Source: Nocardiopsis mwathae
GTDB taxonomy: Bacteria; Actinomycetota; Actinomycetes; Streptosporangiales; Streptosporangiaceae
Direction: 5' to 3'
NCBI RefSeq assembly: GCF_014201195.1
Contig: NZ_JACHDS010000001.1
Location: 3,100,001 to 3,164,000 of the forward strand
DNA: 64,000 bases
Part shown: piece by piece, positions 53,541 to 62,001 of the stretch
Layout: every line of letters begins with the position of its first letter
How positions within the stretch are numbered: the stretch's first letter is position 1
Position numbers and translations under genes: made by a program
Notes under the pieces: model-generated
Database searches by the model: none
Told to the model about the DNA's origin: nothing
Seen by the model: only the letters and a program-made list of their open reading frames with translations

Positions 53541-54637
53541 CCCCCCACCCGACCGCGGGCGCAGCGGCCCACGCCCCGCTGTCGACCGCGCTCACCGACC
53601 TGGTCGGCTGCCGCCACCCCATCGTCCAGACCGGCATGGGATGGGTCGCCGGACCGCGACTCGTCTCCGCCACCGCCAACGCCGGCGGGTTGGGCATCCT
53701 CGCCTCGGCCACGATGTCGCTGGAACGGCTGGCCGCAGCCATCGCCGAGGTCCGGGCACGCACCGGCGCCCCCTTCGGCGTCAACCTGCGAGCCGACGCG
53801 GCGGACGCGCCGGACCGCGTCGACCTGCTGATCCGGAAGCGCGTGCGGGTGGCCTCCTTCGCGCTGGCGCCTACCCCGGAGCTCATCGCCCGCCTCAAAG
53901 ACGCCGGGATCGCCGTCATCCCGTCGGTCGGCGCTCCGCGGCACGCCCGGAAGGTCGCGGCGTGGGGCGCGGACGCCGTACTCGTACAGGGCGGTGAAGG
54001 CGGCGGGCACACCGGCCCGGTCCCCACCTCCGTCCTCCTCCCCCAGGTCGTCGACGCGGTCGACATCCCGGTGGTCGCGGCGGGCGGCTTCTTCGACGGT
54101 CGCGGCCTCGTCGCCGCGCTCGCCTACGGTGCCTCCGGCGTCGCGATGGGCACCCGCTTCCTGCTGACGTCGGACAGCCCGGTACCGGAGGAGGTGAAGC
54201 GGTTCTACCTCGACGCGACCGACACCGTGGTGACCCGGGAGGTGGACGGCGTGCCGCACCGCGTGCTGCGCACCGACCTCATCGACGCCCTCGAATCCAC
54301 GGGCCGCCTCCGCCGGATCCCCCGCCTGCTCCACGCGGCCCGCAACGCCGCCGCGTTCCGCCGCGCCTCCGGCCTGTCCTGGCGGGACCTGCTGCGTGAC
54401 GGCCTGGCCCTGCGGCACGCCAGGGGCCTGCCCTGGTCCCAGGTCCTGATGGCGGCCAACACCCCGATGCTGCTGCGGTGCGCCATGGTCGACGGCCGCA
54501 CCGACCTGGGCGTCATGGCCTCCGGCCAGGTGGTCGGTGCCATCAACCACCCCGACGACCTGCCGTCGTGCGCCGAACTCATCGACCGGATCATGGCGGA
54601 GGCCCACGCGACCCTCGACCGCTTCGACCGGACGTGA
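53537..54637 (+). CDS. ipdC: IpdC: FMN-dependent oxidoreductase (nitronate monooxygenase-like)
   Basis: TIM-barrel flavoprotein of 366 residues: HPIVQTGMGWVAGPRLVSATANAGGLG, APFGVNLR, VLVQGGEGGGHTGP (FMN phosphate) and VVAAGGFFDGRGLVAALAYGASGVAMGTRFLLT. Mycobacterial IpdC is required for HIP degradation and acts on the CoA thioester of the 5-hydroxy form. It is the last gene of the echA20 operon. The repeat block begins about 50 bp after its stop. Confidence 0.9.
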   Translation: MTPHPTAGAAAHAPLSTALTDLVGCRHPIVQTGMGWVAGPRLVSATANAGGLGILASATMSLERLAAAIAEVRARTGAPFGVNLRADAADAPDRVDLLIRKRVRVASFALAPTPELIARLKDAGIAVIPSVGAPRHARKVAAWGADAVLVQGGEGGGHTGPVPTSVLLPQVVDAVDIPVVAAGGFFDGRGLVAALAYGASGVAMGTRFLLTSDSPVPEEVKRFYLDATDTVVTREVDGVPHRVLRTDLIDALESTGRLRRIPRLLHAARNAAAFRRASGLSWRDLLRDGLALRHARGLPWSQVLMAANTPMLLRCAMVDGRTDLGVMASGQVVGAINHPDDLPSCAELIDRIMAEAHATLDRFDRT

Positions 54638-54689
54638 GCGCGAGCGGGAGGCCGGCACCATCGCGACCGGCACGGGGAAGAGCGCAGCG

Positions 54690-55283
54690 GCACAGGCCCG
54701 CTGGGCAACCTTGTCGGTGGTCCCGCGCGGGGTGTCCTGTGGAGACGAGCAGCGGCGACGAGGGAGGTAGGGGAGATGGGGTGGCCGGTCGCCGTGCGGG
54801 TGGGCGCGTGGCCGGGGCGGAGGCGGGGGGGGCGGGAGCCGGCGCCGCAGTTCGGCCCCGGCCCCACGCGGTCCGATGCCCTGACCTTCGTTGATCTCGG
54901 AGATATCGGGGCCTCGCGCGCGGTTTTCACCCCGATATCTCCGAGATCAACGAAGGAGGGGCGGGAGAGCGCTCTCCTTGGGCGATGGCCGGGTGTGTGC
55001 GGGTGAGGGGCGGCCGGATCTGGGGATCTGGGTGGGCCCGAAGGGTCTTCACCGATGACCATGGGAAAAAATCGGGCGAACCGGGCGCCATGAGATGCGA
55101 GACCATGATCATCTCCGGGCAGGGCCCGGGGCTCCCGGATCGCGGAAACAGCTGCACGCGAAGCGGAACCCCGGACTTCCGGCCGGTCCGAAGCCACCGG
55201 TCCACCCGCCCCCAACCGCCCACCGGACCCGAAAACCCACCGGACACCGCTTTCCCACCCCCTACCTCCGATGATCTCGGGAC
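54690..55283. repeat. Long dispersed non-coding repeat, copy B1 (inverted)
   Basis: About 590 bp matching 3606-4258 in reverse orientation. The most conserved stretches surround TGAGATGCGAGACCATGATC and CGGACTTCCGGCCGGTCCG. It contains the hairpin 54885-54956 and ends in the left arm of the hairpin 55272-55329. No gene is supported inside. It fills the space between convergent ipdC and fadA6. Confidence 0.85.
54885..54956. repeat. Hairpin repeat (27-bp perfect arms, 18-nt loop)
   Basis: Left arm 54885-54911 begins CCTTCGTTGATCTCGGAGAT; right arm 54930-54956 is its exact reverse complement. The loop is the reverse complement of the copy at 3936, as expected for an inverted copy. Confidence 0.95.
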
Positions 55284-55329
55284 TATCGACCTAATTCTCG
55301 CCGGTATTCGGTCGATAGTCCCGAGATCA
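55272..55329. repeat. Hairpin repeat (20-bp perfect arms)
   Basis: TGATCTCGGGACTATCGACC and its exact reverse complement around an 18-base loop that is itself nearly palindromic. The outer TGATCTCGG is shared with the family, but the inner stem differs from the 3936 and 54885 copies. It forms the junction between copies B1 and B2. Confidence 0.95.
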
Positions 55330-55354
55330 ACGAAGAGGGGACTGGTCAGGCCGG

Positions 55355-55560
55355 TTGCGGTACGGGGTGTGGGACGGGAGGGGCGCCCGCTCCCCTTCCT
55401 CCTCGTCGCTGCCTCCCCGTACGGAGCCGGGGCCGAGCTGCGGCGCTGGCTCCCGCCGCTGGCCCGGCCACACGCCCACCCGCACGACAACCGGCGACCC
55501 CAGGCCCCCTCGGCCGTCGGCGCCGCTTTTCCCGCAGAACATCCCGCACGAGACCGCCGA
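55355..55560. repeat. Partial third copy (B2) of the long repeat, same orientation as copy A
   Basis: Resembles about 4045-4215 of copy A, for example CCTCGTCGCTGCCTCCC, a GGGGCCGAGCTGCGGCG-like stretch and CCACACGCCCACCCGCACG, but at visibly lower identity. With B1 it makes a large fold-back structure. Confidence 0.65.
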
Positions 55561-55582
55561 GAAGGCCGAGAAGGCCGAGAAG
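55556..55582. repeat. 9-bp tandem repeat, three units
   Basis: GCCGAGAAG three times, 30 bp before the end of fadA6 (convergent side). Confidence 0.9.
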
Positions 55583-55609
55583 GCCGCCCAGCAGACCCCT
55601 CTTTCGGGT

Positions 55610-56764
55610 TCAGATCCGCTCGATGATGGTGACGTTGGCCTGGCCGCCGCCTTCGCACATGGTCTGGAGGCCGAAGCGGGCGCCGGTGCGTTCGAGTTCA
55701 TGGAGAAGGGTGGTCATCAGGCGGGCGCCCGTGGCACCCAGAGGATGCCCGAGCGCGATGGCGCCGCCGTTCGGGTTGACGCGGGCCGGGTCGGCGCCGG
55801 TGTCCTTGATCCAGGCGAGTACGACCGGCGCGAACGCCTCGTTGACCTCCGCCACGTCGACGTCGTCGATTCGCAGACCGGCCCGCCGCAGGGCGTGGGC
55901 GGTGGCGGGGATCGGGGCCGACAGCATCCGCACCGGGTCCTCTCCTCGGGCGGAGAGGTGGTGGATACGGGCGCGAGGGGTGAGCCCGTGCTTTCGCACC
56001 GCCCGTTCTGAGGCGATCAGCAGCGCTGCGGCTCCGTCGGAGATCTGCGCGGCGAGCGCGGCGGTGAGACGTCCGCCTTCGGCGAGTGGGGGCAGCCCCG
56101 CCATTGCCTCGCGGGTCGTCGTGCGGCGCGGTCCCTCGTCGGCCGTGACGTCGCTGAGGGGGACGATCTCGCGGTCGAACCGGCCGGAGTCGATGGCGCG
56201 GATCGCCCGCTGGTGCGACGCCAGGGCGAACTCCTCCATGGCGTCGCGGGTGATGCCCCACTGTTCGGCGATCATCTCGGCGCCGCGGAACTGTGAGACC
56301 ACCTGGGTGCCGTAGCGCCGCCGCCAGCCCTCCGAGCCGGCGAACGGTCCTTCGGCGAAGCCGAGGCCAACTCCTGCGGTCATCGCCGATCCAATGGGGA
56401 TCTGCGACATGTTCTGCACGCCGCCCGCGACGACCAGGTCGGCGGTGCCCGACAGTACCGCTTGCGCCGCGAAGTGCACCGCCTGCTGCGACGATCCGCA
56501 CTGCCGGTCGACGGTGACGCCCGGCACCTCCTCCGGGAACCCCGCGGCGAGCCAGCAGGTGCGGGCGATGTCCCCGGCCTGCGGGCCGATGGTGTCGACG
56601 CAGCCGAAGACGACGTCGTCGACAGCGGCCGGATCGGCCCCGGAGCAGTCGATGAGGGCGGTGAGGACGTGCGCGCCCAGGTCAGCGGGGTGGACGGCGG
56701 AGAGGGCGCCGCCCCGCTTGCCGACGGGCGATCGCACCGCCTCGATAATGAAGGCCTCGGACAT
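55610..56764 (-). CDS. fadA6: FadA6-like thiolase (acetyl-CoA acetyltransferase)
   Basis: Thiolase of 384 residues: nucleophile Cys89 in VDRQCGSSQQAVHFAAQ, NEAFAPVVLAW, NPNGGAIALGHPLGATGAR (His) and CEGGGQANVTIIE (second Cys). It performs CoA-dependent cleavage in ring C/D beta-oxidation. It lies downstream of kstR2 on the same strand, as in mycobacteria (fadA6-kstR2-ipdF). The 141-bp gap from kstR2 contains a 68-bp perfect palindrome, which may affect read-through. Confidence 0.93.
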   Translation of the reverse strand: MSEAFIIEAVRSPVGKRGGALSAVHPADLGAHVLTALIDCSGADPAAVDDVVFGCVDTIGPQAGDIARTCWLAAGFPEEVPGVTVDRQCGSSQQAVHFAAQAVLSGTADLVVAGGVQNMSQIPIGSAMTAGVGLGFAEGPFAGSEGWRRRYGTQVVSQFRGAEMIAEQWGITRDAMEEFALASHQRAIRAIDSGRFDREIVPLSDVTADEGPRRTTTREAMAGLPPLAEGGRLTAALAAQISDGAAALLIASERAVRKHGLTPRARIHHLSARGEDPVRMLSAPIPATAHALRRAGLRIDDVDVAEVNEAFAPVVLAWIKDTGADPARVNPNGGAIALGHPLGATGARLMTTLLHELERTGARFGLQTMCEGGGQANVTIIERI

Positions 56765-56803
56765 CAGCGGACACTCTCCTCACACGCGTGCTGCCAGGGG
56801 GCG

Positions 56804-56871
56804 TCCGTTGATCTCGGGGATATCGACGTAATTCCAGCTGGAATTACGTCGATATCCCCGAGATCAACGGA
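56804..56871. repeat. 68-bp uninterrupted perfect palindrome (solo hairpin repeat)
   Basis: 34-bp arms with no loop, centred between 56837 and 56838. The left arm begins TCCGTTGATCTCGGGGATAT and the centre is CCAGCTGG. It has the family's TTGATCTCGG end but none of the long repeat around it. It lies in the kstR2-fadA6 gap and could act as an attenuator or terminator between them. Confidence 0.97.
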
Positions 56872-56905
56872 GGAACCGGTGGGATCGCGGGTGAAACGCC
56901 GGTAG

Positions 56906-57529
56906 CTAGGAGGGCCCGGGCTGGATGCCCTCCAGGATCATCGTCAGGTACGTGCGGGCCACGGTGTCGGCGGTCAGCCGCCCGCCCGGCGTGTACCAGT
57001 TCGCGGCCACCCACACGGTGTCGCGGAGGAACCGGTAGGCCAGCGGGACGTCGAGGTCGGAGCGGAACGCTCCCTCGCGAACGCCGCGTTCCAGCAGCCC
57101 GACCCACATGTCGCGGAAGCGGACGTGGGACGCGTCGAGGTAGGCGAAACGCGGGCTCTGCCCCAGGTGCTTGGATTCGTTCTGGTAGAGGACGACGGCG
57201 GGGCGGTGGCGGTCGATGGCGGTGAAGGAGGCCGCGATGAGCGCTTCCAGGGCCTGCCTGGGGTCGTGCTTCTCCTGCAGGATCCGGTCGTAGGACTCCC
57301 ACAGCTCGGTGAGGAAGGTGGAGAGGATCTCGTCGGCCATCGACTCCTTGGAGTCGAAGTGGTAGTAAAGGCTCCCGGCGAGCATGCCCGCCGCGTCGGC
57401 CACCTCCCGGATCGTCGTGGCCGCGTACCCGCGCTCGGCGAAGATGTCGGCGGCTATGCCGAGCAGCTCCGCCCTGCGCCGGGTCCGTGCTGCGGCCGTG
57501 CTGTCGGCGTCGCGTCGCCGTGGGCTCAT
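56906..57529 (-). CDS. kstR2: TetR-family repressor KstR2
   Basis: Protein of 207 residues. HTH: LGIAADIFAERGYAATTIREVADAAGMLAGSLYYHFDSKESM. Ligand domain: FTAIDRHRPAVVLYQNESKHL and YRFLRDTVWVAANWYTPGGRLTADTV, the pattern of KstR2, which is released from DNA by HIP-CoA. It is 7 bp after ipdF and probably in one operon with it. Boxes at 51019-51032 and 58353-58366 are the likely targets. Confidence 0.92.
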   Translation of the reverse strand: MSPRRRDADSTAAARTRRRAELLGIAADIFAERGYAATTIREVADAAGMLAGSLYYHFDSKESMADEILSTFLTELWESYDRILQEKHDPRQALEALIAASFTAIDRHRPAVVLYQNESKHLGQSPRFAYLDASHVRFRDMWVGLLERGVREGAFRSDLDVPLAYRFLRDTVWVAANWYTPGGRLTADTVARTYLTMILEGIQPGPS

Positions 57530-57536
57530 CGCGTCT

Positions 57537-58346
57537 TCATGCTCTCTGGCTCGAAACCGAGACCACTTCCCCGGTCATGTAGGAGGAGTAGTCGCTGGCC
57601 AGGAAGACGATAACGTTCGCGATCTCCCAGGGTTCGGCTGACCGGCCGAATGCCTCCCGCGTGGCCAGTTCGGCGAGGAGTTCGTCGGAGGTCACCTTCA
57701 CCAGGTGGGGGTGCATGGCGAGGCTGGGGGCGACCGCGTTGATCCGCACCCCGTGCGGCGCGGCTTCGAGCGCGGCGCACCTGGTCAGGGCCATGACGCC
57801 GGCTTTGGCGGCGGCGTAGTGGGACTGGCCGGCCTGCGCTCGCCAGCCGACGACCGACGCGTTGTTGACGATGACGCCGCCGCCGTTCGCGGACATGAGG
57901 CGAAGGGCGGCGCGGGTGCAGCGCATGGTGCCGGTGAGCGTGACATCGAGTACGCGGTTCCACTGGTCGTCGGTCATGTCGACGAGGTCGGCGGTGCCGC
58001 CGAGGCCTGCGTTGTTGACGGCGATGTCGACCCGGCCGAAGCGCGTGCGCGCGGCGTCGAACATGGCCGTGACCTGGTCATCGACCGTGACATCGCAGGG
58101 GGCCGCGGTGACGGCGTCCGGGCCGAAGTCGGCGGCGAGCCGGGCGTGGGTCTCCTTGAGGCGCTTCTCGTGGGCATCGCTGATGAGGACGCGGGCACCT
58201 TCGTCGAGCAGCCGGCGGGCCGTGGAGCCGCCGATCCCGGCCCCGGCCGCTGCGGTGACGACGGCCGTTCGGCCGCGTAACAGCCCATGCCCGGAACCCG
58301 GCGTCGGACCAGGGGTCTGCTCGGATGCGCTGTGCACCATGACCAT
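57537..58346 (-). CDS. ipdF: IpdF-like SDR (hydroxy-HIP-CoA reductase/dehydrogenase)
   Basis: SDR of 269 residues: VVTAAAGAGIGGSTARRLL, DIAVNNAGLGGTADLVDM, NNASVVGWRAQAGQSHYAAAKAGV. Mycobacterial IpdF interconverts the 5-hydroxyl and 5-keto of the indane intermediate. The KstR2-like box ends 7-20 bp before the start (ATG 58346, or 58340), with no Shine-Dalgarno between, so the mRNA may be leaderless. Confidence 0.9.
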   Translation of the reverse strand: MVMVHSASEQTPGPTPGSGHGLLRGRTAVVTAAAGAGIGGSTARRLLDEGARVLISDAHEKRLKETHARLAADFGPDAVTAAPCDVTVDDQVTAMFDAARTRFGRVDIAVNNAGLGGTADLVDMTDDQWNRVLDVTLTGTMRCTRAALRLMSANGGGVIVNNASVVGWRAQAGQSHYAAAKAGVMALTRCAALEAAPHGVRINAVAPSLAMHPHLVKVTSDELLAELATREAFGRSAEPWEIANVIVFLASDYSSYMTGEVVSVSSQRA

Positions 58347-58352
58347 CAGCCT

Positions 58353-58366
58353 ACCAAACAGTTGTT
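58353..58366. promoter_or_regulatory. KstR2-like operator upstream of ipdF-kstR2
   Basis: ACCAAACAGTTGTT matches the AnCAA....TTGnT frame of the KstR2 site and resembles the box at 51019. Predicts autoregulation. Confidence 0.8.
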
Positions 58367-58400
58367 AGGTAAACTGATCCTCCGAGCCCCTGATGAAGCT

Positions 58401-58586
58401 CTATAGGATCTCCTCGCGAGCCGCAGACAGGAACGCAGCAAACTCGCCTGCGGAGAATTCGAGCATCCCGTTTTCGCGGTACCAGGTGTCTCGGATGGCA
58501 GTGACCGATCCCTCTGCCACCTCAACGCAGTTCTGCCCCATCCCGCCGTCCGTGTAGCTGGACGTGTGCCATTTCATGGATCTCAT
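58401..58586 (-). CDS. DUF397 domain protein
   Basis: Small protein of 61 residues with the DUF397 pattern: WHTSSYTDGGMGQNCVEVAE and IRDTWYRENGMLEFSAGEFAAFL. DUF397 genes sit next to DUF5753 XRE regulators in actinomycetes and are thought to work with them. It starts at ATG 58586, overlapping the XRE stop (TGATG). Confidence 0.92.
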   Translation of the reverse strand: MRSMKWHTSSYTDGGMGQNCVEVAEGSVTAIRDTWYRENGMLEFSAGEFAAFLSAAREEIL

Positions 58587-59380
58587 CAGATTCTCTCTTC
58601 CAGGAATTGGATAGAAGCCGAGGGGCTCAGAGCTTCCGCTTGCACCATGTTGTAGGTGGTGCGGAGAAACTCGACACGTTCGGTGTTCGATTCTATGAAC
58701 CCGCCCACGGCCGACTCCACGTGCGCGATAGACCGCCCATCGGGCAGACACATGACTCTGAACGGAGGACACAACCCTGGCGGCCACGCCACGGGCAGCG
58801 CCACCTGGAACCGGATCGTACCTTCCTCCCAGAGCTCGACTATCCGCTTCCTTTGGTGCTTTGTGATGCTTTCGTCGCCAATGACCAGTTCCACGGCCGG
58901 CTGCTCGACGATGAACCACAACAGAGGCCTGCTCCCCTTGACCACATCGAGCCGCTGCGTCCGACGCTGGACGATCTCTTCCACCTGCTCAGGCGTCCGG
59001 TGGACCTGACGTGCACTGATGAGTGTCCGCGCATAGTCGGGAGTCTGCAGCATGCCAGGGATGAGGCATGGCTGATACTCCAAGATCTGCCGCGCACGTC
59101 GCTCCTGAATCAGGACGTCGCGCCACCACGAAGGCTCACCACGCGTATCCCGGATCTCCTCCCAGAGGAACAGCAGCGCGCCTCCTGTGGCAAGCTCTGT
59201 GTCCAACCTTTCCGCTTGATCACCATTCGGCGTCCGAGTCCCCTTTTCGAATGCCCCGATGAGCTGGCGGCTCATCTGCGTCGCCCTACCTAGTTCTCCT
59301 TGTGTTTTCCCAGCTTGTTCGCGCCATCGCCGAAGTTCGGCACCCCAGCGCTTCCATGACCCGACTCCCTTGTCCTCCAT
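58586..59380 (-). CDS. XRE-family regulator with DUF5753
   Basis: Protein of 264 residues. N-terminal helix-turn-helix (LRRWREQAGKTQGELGRATQMSRQLIGAFEKGTRTP); the DUF5753 domain follows (ARQILEYQPCLIPGMLQTPDYARTL ... QRRTQRLDVV ... LRTTYNMVQAEAL). This regulator type forms pairs with DUF397 proteins in development or stress control. The start is MEDKG (ATG 59380), with an alternative GTG at 59407. It is divergent from the small ORF pair at 59527-59888. Confidence 0.92.
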   Translation of the reverse strand: MEDKGVGSWKRWGAELRRWREQAGKTQGELGRATQMSRQLIGAFEKGTRTPNGDQAERLDTELATGGALLFLWEEIRDTRGEPSWWRDVLIQERRARQILEYQPCLIPGMLQTPDYARTLISARQVHRTPEQVEEIVQRRTQRLDVVKGSRPLLWFIVEQPAVELVIGDESITKHQRKRIVELWEEGTIRFQVALPVAWPPGLCPPFRVMCLPDGRSIAHVESAVGGFIESNTERVEFLRTTYNMVQAEALSPSASIQFLEERI

Positions 59381-59526
59381 GCTCCAAAAATGACACAAGG
59401 AGGACACAGGAAGCCACCTATTCCACCAAAGGATAGGAAGGTGTGGCTTCCATGGCAGATCAGCGCCCGCAGCCCGATGCTTAAGCCATGCCCAGCCGAA
59501 AGGGCAGGAAAAGGAGGCGGCGGACC

Positions 59527-59619
59527 ATGATCCGCACCCGATTGAGGAACACGAACTCGGTGCGCCCCTATGTCACCGGGATGCACCTGCACAGCACCCG
59601 CTACCGGGGGCCGCGATGA
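59527..59619 (+). CDS. Small basic ORF, coupled to the next gene
   Basis: 30 residues, strongly basic (MIRTRLRNTNSVRPYV...). AAGGAGG lies upstream, and the ORF ends in ATGA overlap with the 59616 gene. An in-frame ATG at 59488 would give 43 residues with a run of Arg/Lys. It may be a leader peptide or a true microprotein. No family is known. Confidence 0.45.
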   Translation: MIRTRLRNTNSVRPYVTGMHLHSTRYRGPR

Positions 59620-59888
59620 CCGGGACGCTCATCACGAAGAAGTCGGACATCCCCGCGTCCGGGCGGCTGGGGGTGTGGCAGGGAGGGGAATTCTCCTGGT
59701 ACCCGCATGATGCGCACGAGGGCTACTACTACTGCCAGATCCTCGGCGACGGCGGCGACGTGGTCTGGCGGACCACATTCGACGGGCGATTCCTGCGGGA
59801 ACTCATCATGTGGAAAGTCGAGCGGGGACTGTTCAGGCGCCGGTGCGAGCCGTTGCACACCACACAGCAGGTGACACGCGACCGGTAG
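59616..59888 (+). CDS. Small hypothetical protein
   Basis: 90 residues: GRLGVWQGGEFSWYPHDA and EGYYYCQILGDGGDVVWRTTF, aromatic-rich, probably beta-folded; the C-terminus is basic. Not recognised beyond actinomycete hypothetical proteins near XRE/DUF397 loci. Translation is coupled to the preceding microORF. Confidence 0.6.
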   Translation: MTGTLITKKSDIPASGRLGVWQGGEFSWYPHDAHEGYYYCQILGDGGDVVWRTTFDGRFLRELIMWKVERGLFRRRCEPLHTTQQVTRDR

Positions 59889-60027
59889 TAGGCCTTCCCC
59901 TCCCCGGCATTTTCCCGGGTGTCCGGGGATCTCCCCTGAACGGATCGGGGATCTTCGTTCGGGGTCGAGATGAGGGGGCGCGCGGTTGGAGGCGCGCCCC
60001 CTCTTTCGATGTTCGGTGTCCTGCGGG

Positions 60028-62001
60028 CTACGTGCGCTCGCGGACGGCGGTGACGATTTCGGCGATGGCGTCGTCGACCGGCACGCCGTTGTTCTGGGAA
60101 CCGTCGCGGTAGCGGAAGGACACGGCGCCCTTGCCGATGTCGTCGTCGCCGGCCAGGAGCATGAAGGGGACCTTCTGCTTCTGGGCGTTGCGGATCTTCT
60201 TCTGCATGCGGTCGTCGCTCGTGTCCACCTCGACGCGGACGCCCTCGGCGCGGAGCTTCTCGGCCACCTTCTCCAGGTGCGGGATGTGCTCGTCGGCGAT
60301 CGGGATGCCGACCACCTGGACCGGGGCCAGCCAGGCCGGGAAGGCTCCGGCGTAGTGCTCCAGCAGGACCGCGAAGAAGCGTTCGATCGAGCCGAAGAGC
60401 GCGCGGTGGATCATCACCGGCCGCTGCCGGGTGCCGTCGGCCGCGGTGTACTCCAGCTCGAAGCGCTTGGGCTGCTGCAGGTCGACCTGGAGGGTGGACA
60501 TCTGCCAGGTCCGGCCGATGGCGTCCTTGGCCTGCACCGAGATCTTCGGGCCGTAGTAGGCGGCGCCGCCCGGGTCCATGACCAGTTCGAGGTTCTGGCG
60601 CTCGGCCGCCTGGCGCAGGACCTCGGTGGCCTCCTCCCACTCCTCGGGCTCGCCGATGAACTTGTCGGACTCACCGCGGGTGGACAGCTCCAGGTAGAAG
60701 TCGCTGAGCCCGTAGTCGCGCAGCAGGTCCAGGACGAAGTCGAGCAGGGTGTCGAGCTCGCCCGGCATCTGCTCCTTGGTGCAGTAGATGTGCGAGTCGT
60801 CCTGGGTGAAGCCGCGCGCCCGGGTCAGGCCGTGCACCACGCCGGACTTCTCGTAGCGGTACACGGTGCCGAACTCGAACAGCCGCAGCGGCAGCTCGCG
60901 GTAGGAGCGCCCGCGCGCCTTGAAGATCAGGTTGTGCATGGGGCAGTTCATGGCCTTGAGGTAGTAGTCCTGGCCCTCGAACCGCATGGGGGGGAACATC
61001 GCCTCGTCGTAGTTGGGCAGGTGCCCCGACGTCTCGAACAGCTTGGCCTTGGTGATGTGCGGAGTGTTGACGAACTCGTAGCCCGCCTCCTCGTGGCGGC
61101 GCCGCGAGTACTGCTCCATCTCCTTGCGGATCACCCCGCCCTTGGGGTGGAACACCGCCAGGCCCGAGCCCAGCTCGTCGGGGAAGGAGAACAGGTCCAG
61201 CTCGGCTCCGAGGCGGCGGTGGTCACGCTTCTCGGCCTCCTCAAGGAAGGTCAGGTACGCCTTGAGCGCGTCCTTGCTCTCCCAGGCGGTTCCGTAGATG
61301 CGCTGCAGCTGCGGGTTGAGCTCGCTGCCCCGCCAATAGGCCGCCGCCGACCGCATCAGCTTGAACGCCGGGATGACCTTGGTGGTCGGCAGGTGCGGGC
61401 CGCGGCACAGGTCCTTCCAGCACAACTCGCCGGTGCGCGGGTTGACGTTGTCGTAGATGGTCAGCCCGTCGCCGCCGACCTCGACACCCGCGCCCTCGGC
61501 GGCCTCGCCCGCGCCGCCCTTCAGCCCGATCAGCTCCAGCTTGTAGGGCTCGGTGGACAGCTCGGCGCGCGCGTCCTCATCGCTGACCGCGCGGCGATCG
61601 AAGCGCTGGCCCTGCTTGATGATCTGCTGCATCTTCTTCTCGATGCTCTTCAGGTCGGCCGGGGTGAACGGCTCGGCCACGTCGAAGTCGTAGTAGAAGC
61701 CGTTCTCCACAGGCGGGCCGATGCCCAGCTTGGCCTCGGGGAACAGCTCCTGGACCGCCTGGGCGAGCACGTGCGCGGTGGAGTGCCGCAGGATGGCGCG
61801 GCCGTCCGCGGAGTCGATGGCGACGGGCTCGACGACGTCACCGTCGGCCAGCTCGTGGTAGAGGTCGCGCAGCTCGCCGTTGACGCGGACGGCGATCACG
61901 GTGCGCCCATCGGCGTCCAGCGCCTGCCCGGCCGTCGTTCGTGCGGCCACCACACGCTCGGTTCCATCGAGGGTGACACGCAGCTCAGGCACGGCAGACA
62001 C
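60028..62001 (-). CDS. thrS: Threonine--tRNA ligase
   Basis: Protein of 657 residues. The TGS domain is at the start (residues 1-70), the editing domain contains [17 protein letters not shown] with its His/Cys motif, and the catalytic core holds [11 protein letters not shown] (zinc Cys), [20 protein letters not shown] (motif 2) and [14 protein letters not shown] (anticodon-binding start). The GTG at 62001 has GAAGGAG 6 bases upstream; longer open frame upstream is shadow. No T-box-like leader was seen. Confidence 0.97.
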   Translation of the reverse strand: MSAVPELRVTLDGTERVVAARTTAGQALDADGRTVIAVRVNGELRDLYHELADGDVVEPVAIDSADGRAILRHSTAHVLAQAVQELFPEAKLGIGPPVENGFYYDFDVAEPFTPADLKSIEKKMQQIIKQGQRFDRRAVSDEDARAELSTEPYKLELIGLKGGAGEAAEGAGVEVGGDGLTIYDNVNPRTGELCWKDLCRGPHLPTTKVIPAFKLMRSAAAYWRGSELNPQLQRIYGTAWESKDALKAYLTFLEEAEKRDHRRLGAELDLFSFPDELGSGLAVFHPKGGVIRKEMEQYSRRRHEEAGYEFVNTPHITKAKLFETSGHLPNYDEAMFPPMRFEGQDYYLKAMNCPMHNLIFKARGRSYRELPLRLFEFGTVYRYEKSGVVHGLTRARGFTQDDSHIYCTKEQMPGELDTLLDFVLDLLRDYGLSDFYLELSTRGESDKFIGEPEEWEEATEVLRQAAERQNLELVMDPGGAAYYGPKISVQAKDAIGRTWQMSTLQVDLQQPKRFELEYTAADGTRQRPVMIHRALFGSIERFFAVLLEHYAGAFPAWLAPVQVVGIPIADEHIPHLEKVAEKLRAEGVRVEVDTSDDRMQKKIRNAQKQKVPFMLLAGDDDIGKGAVSFRYRDGSQNNGVPVDDAIAEIVTAVRERT

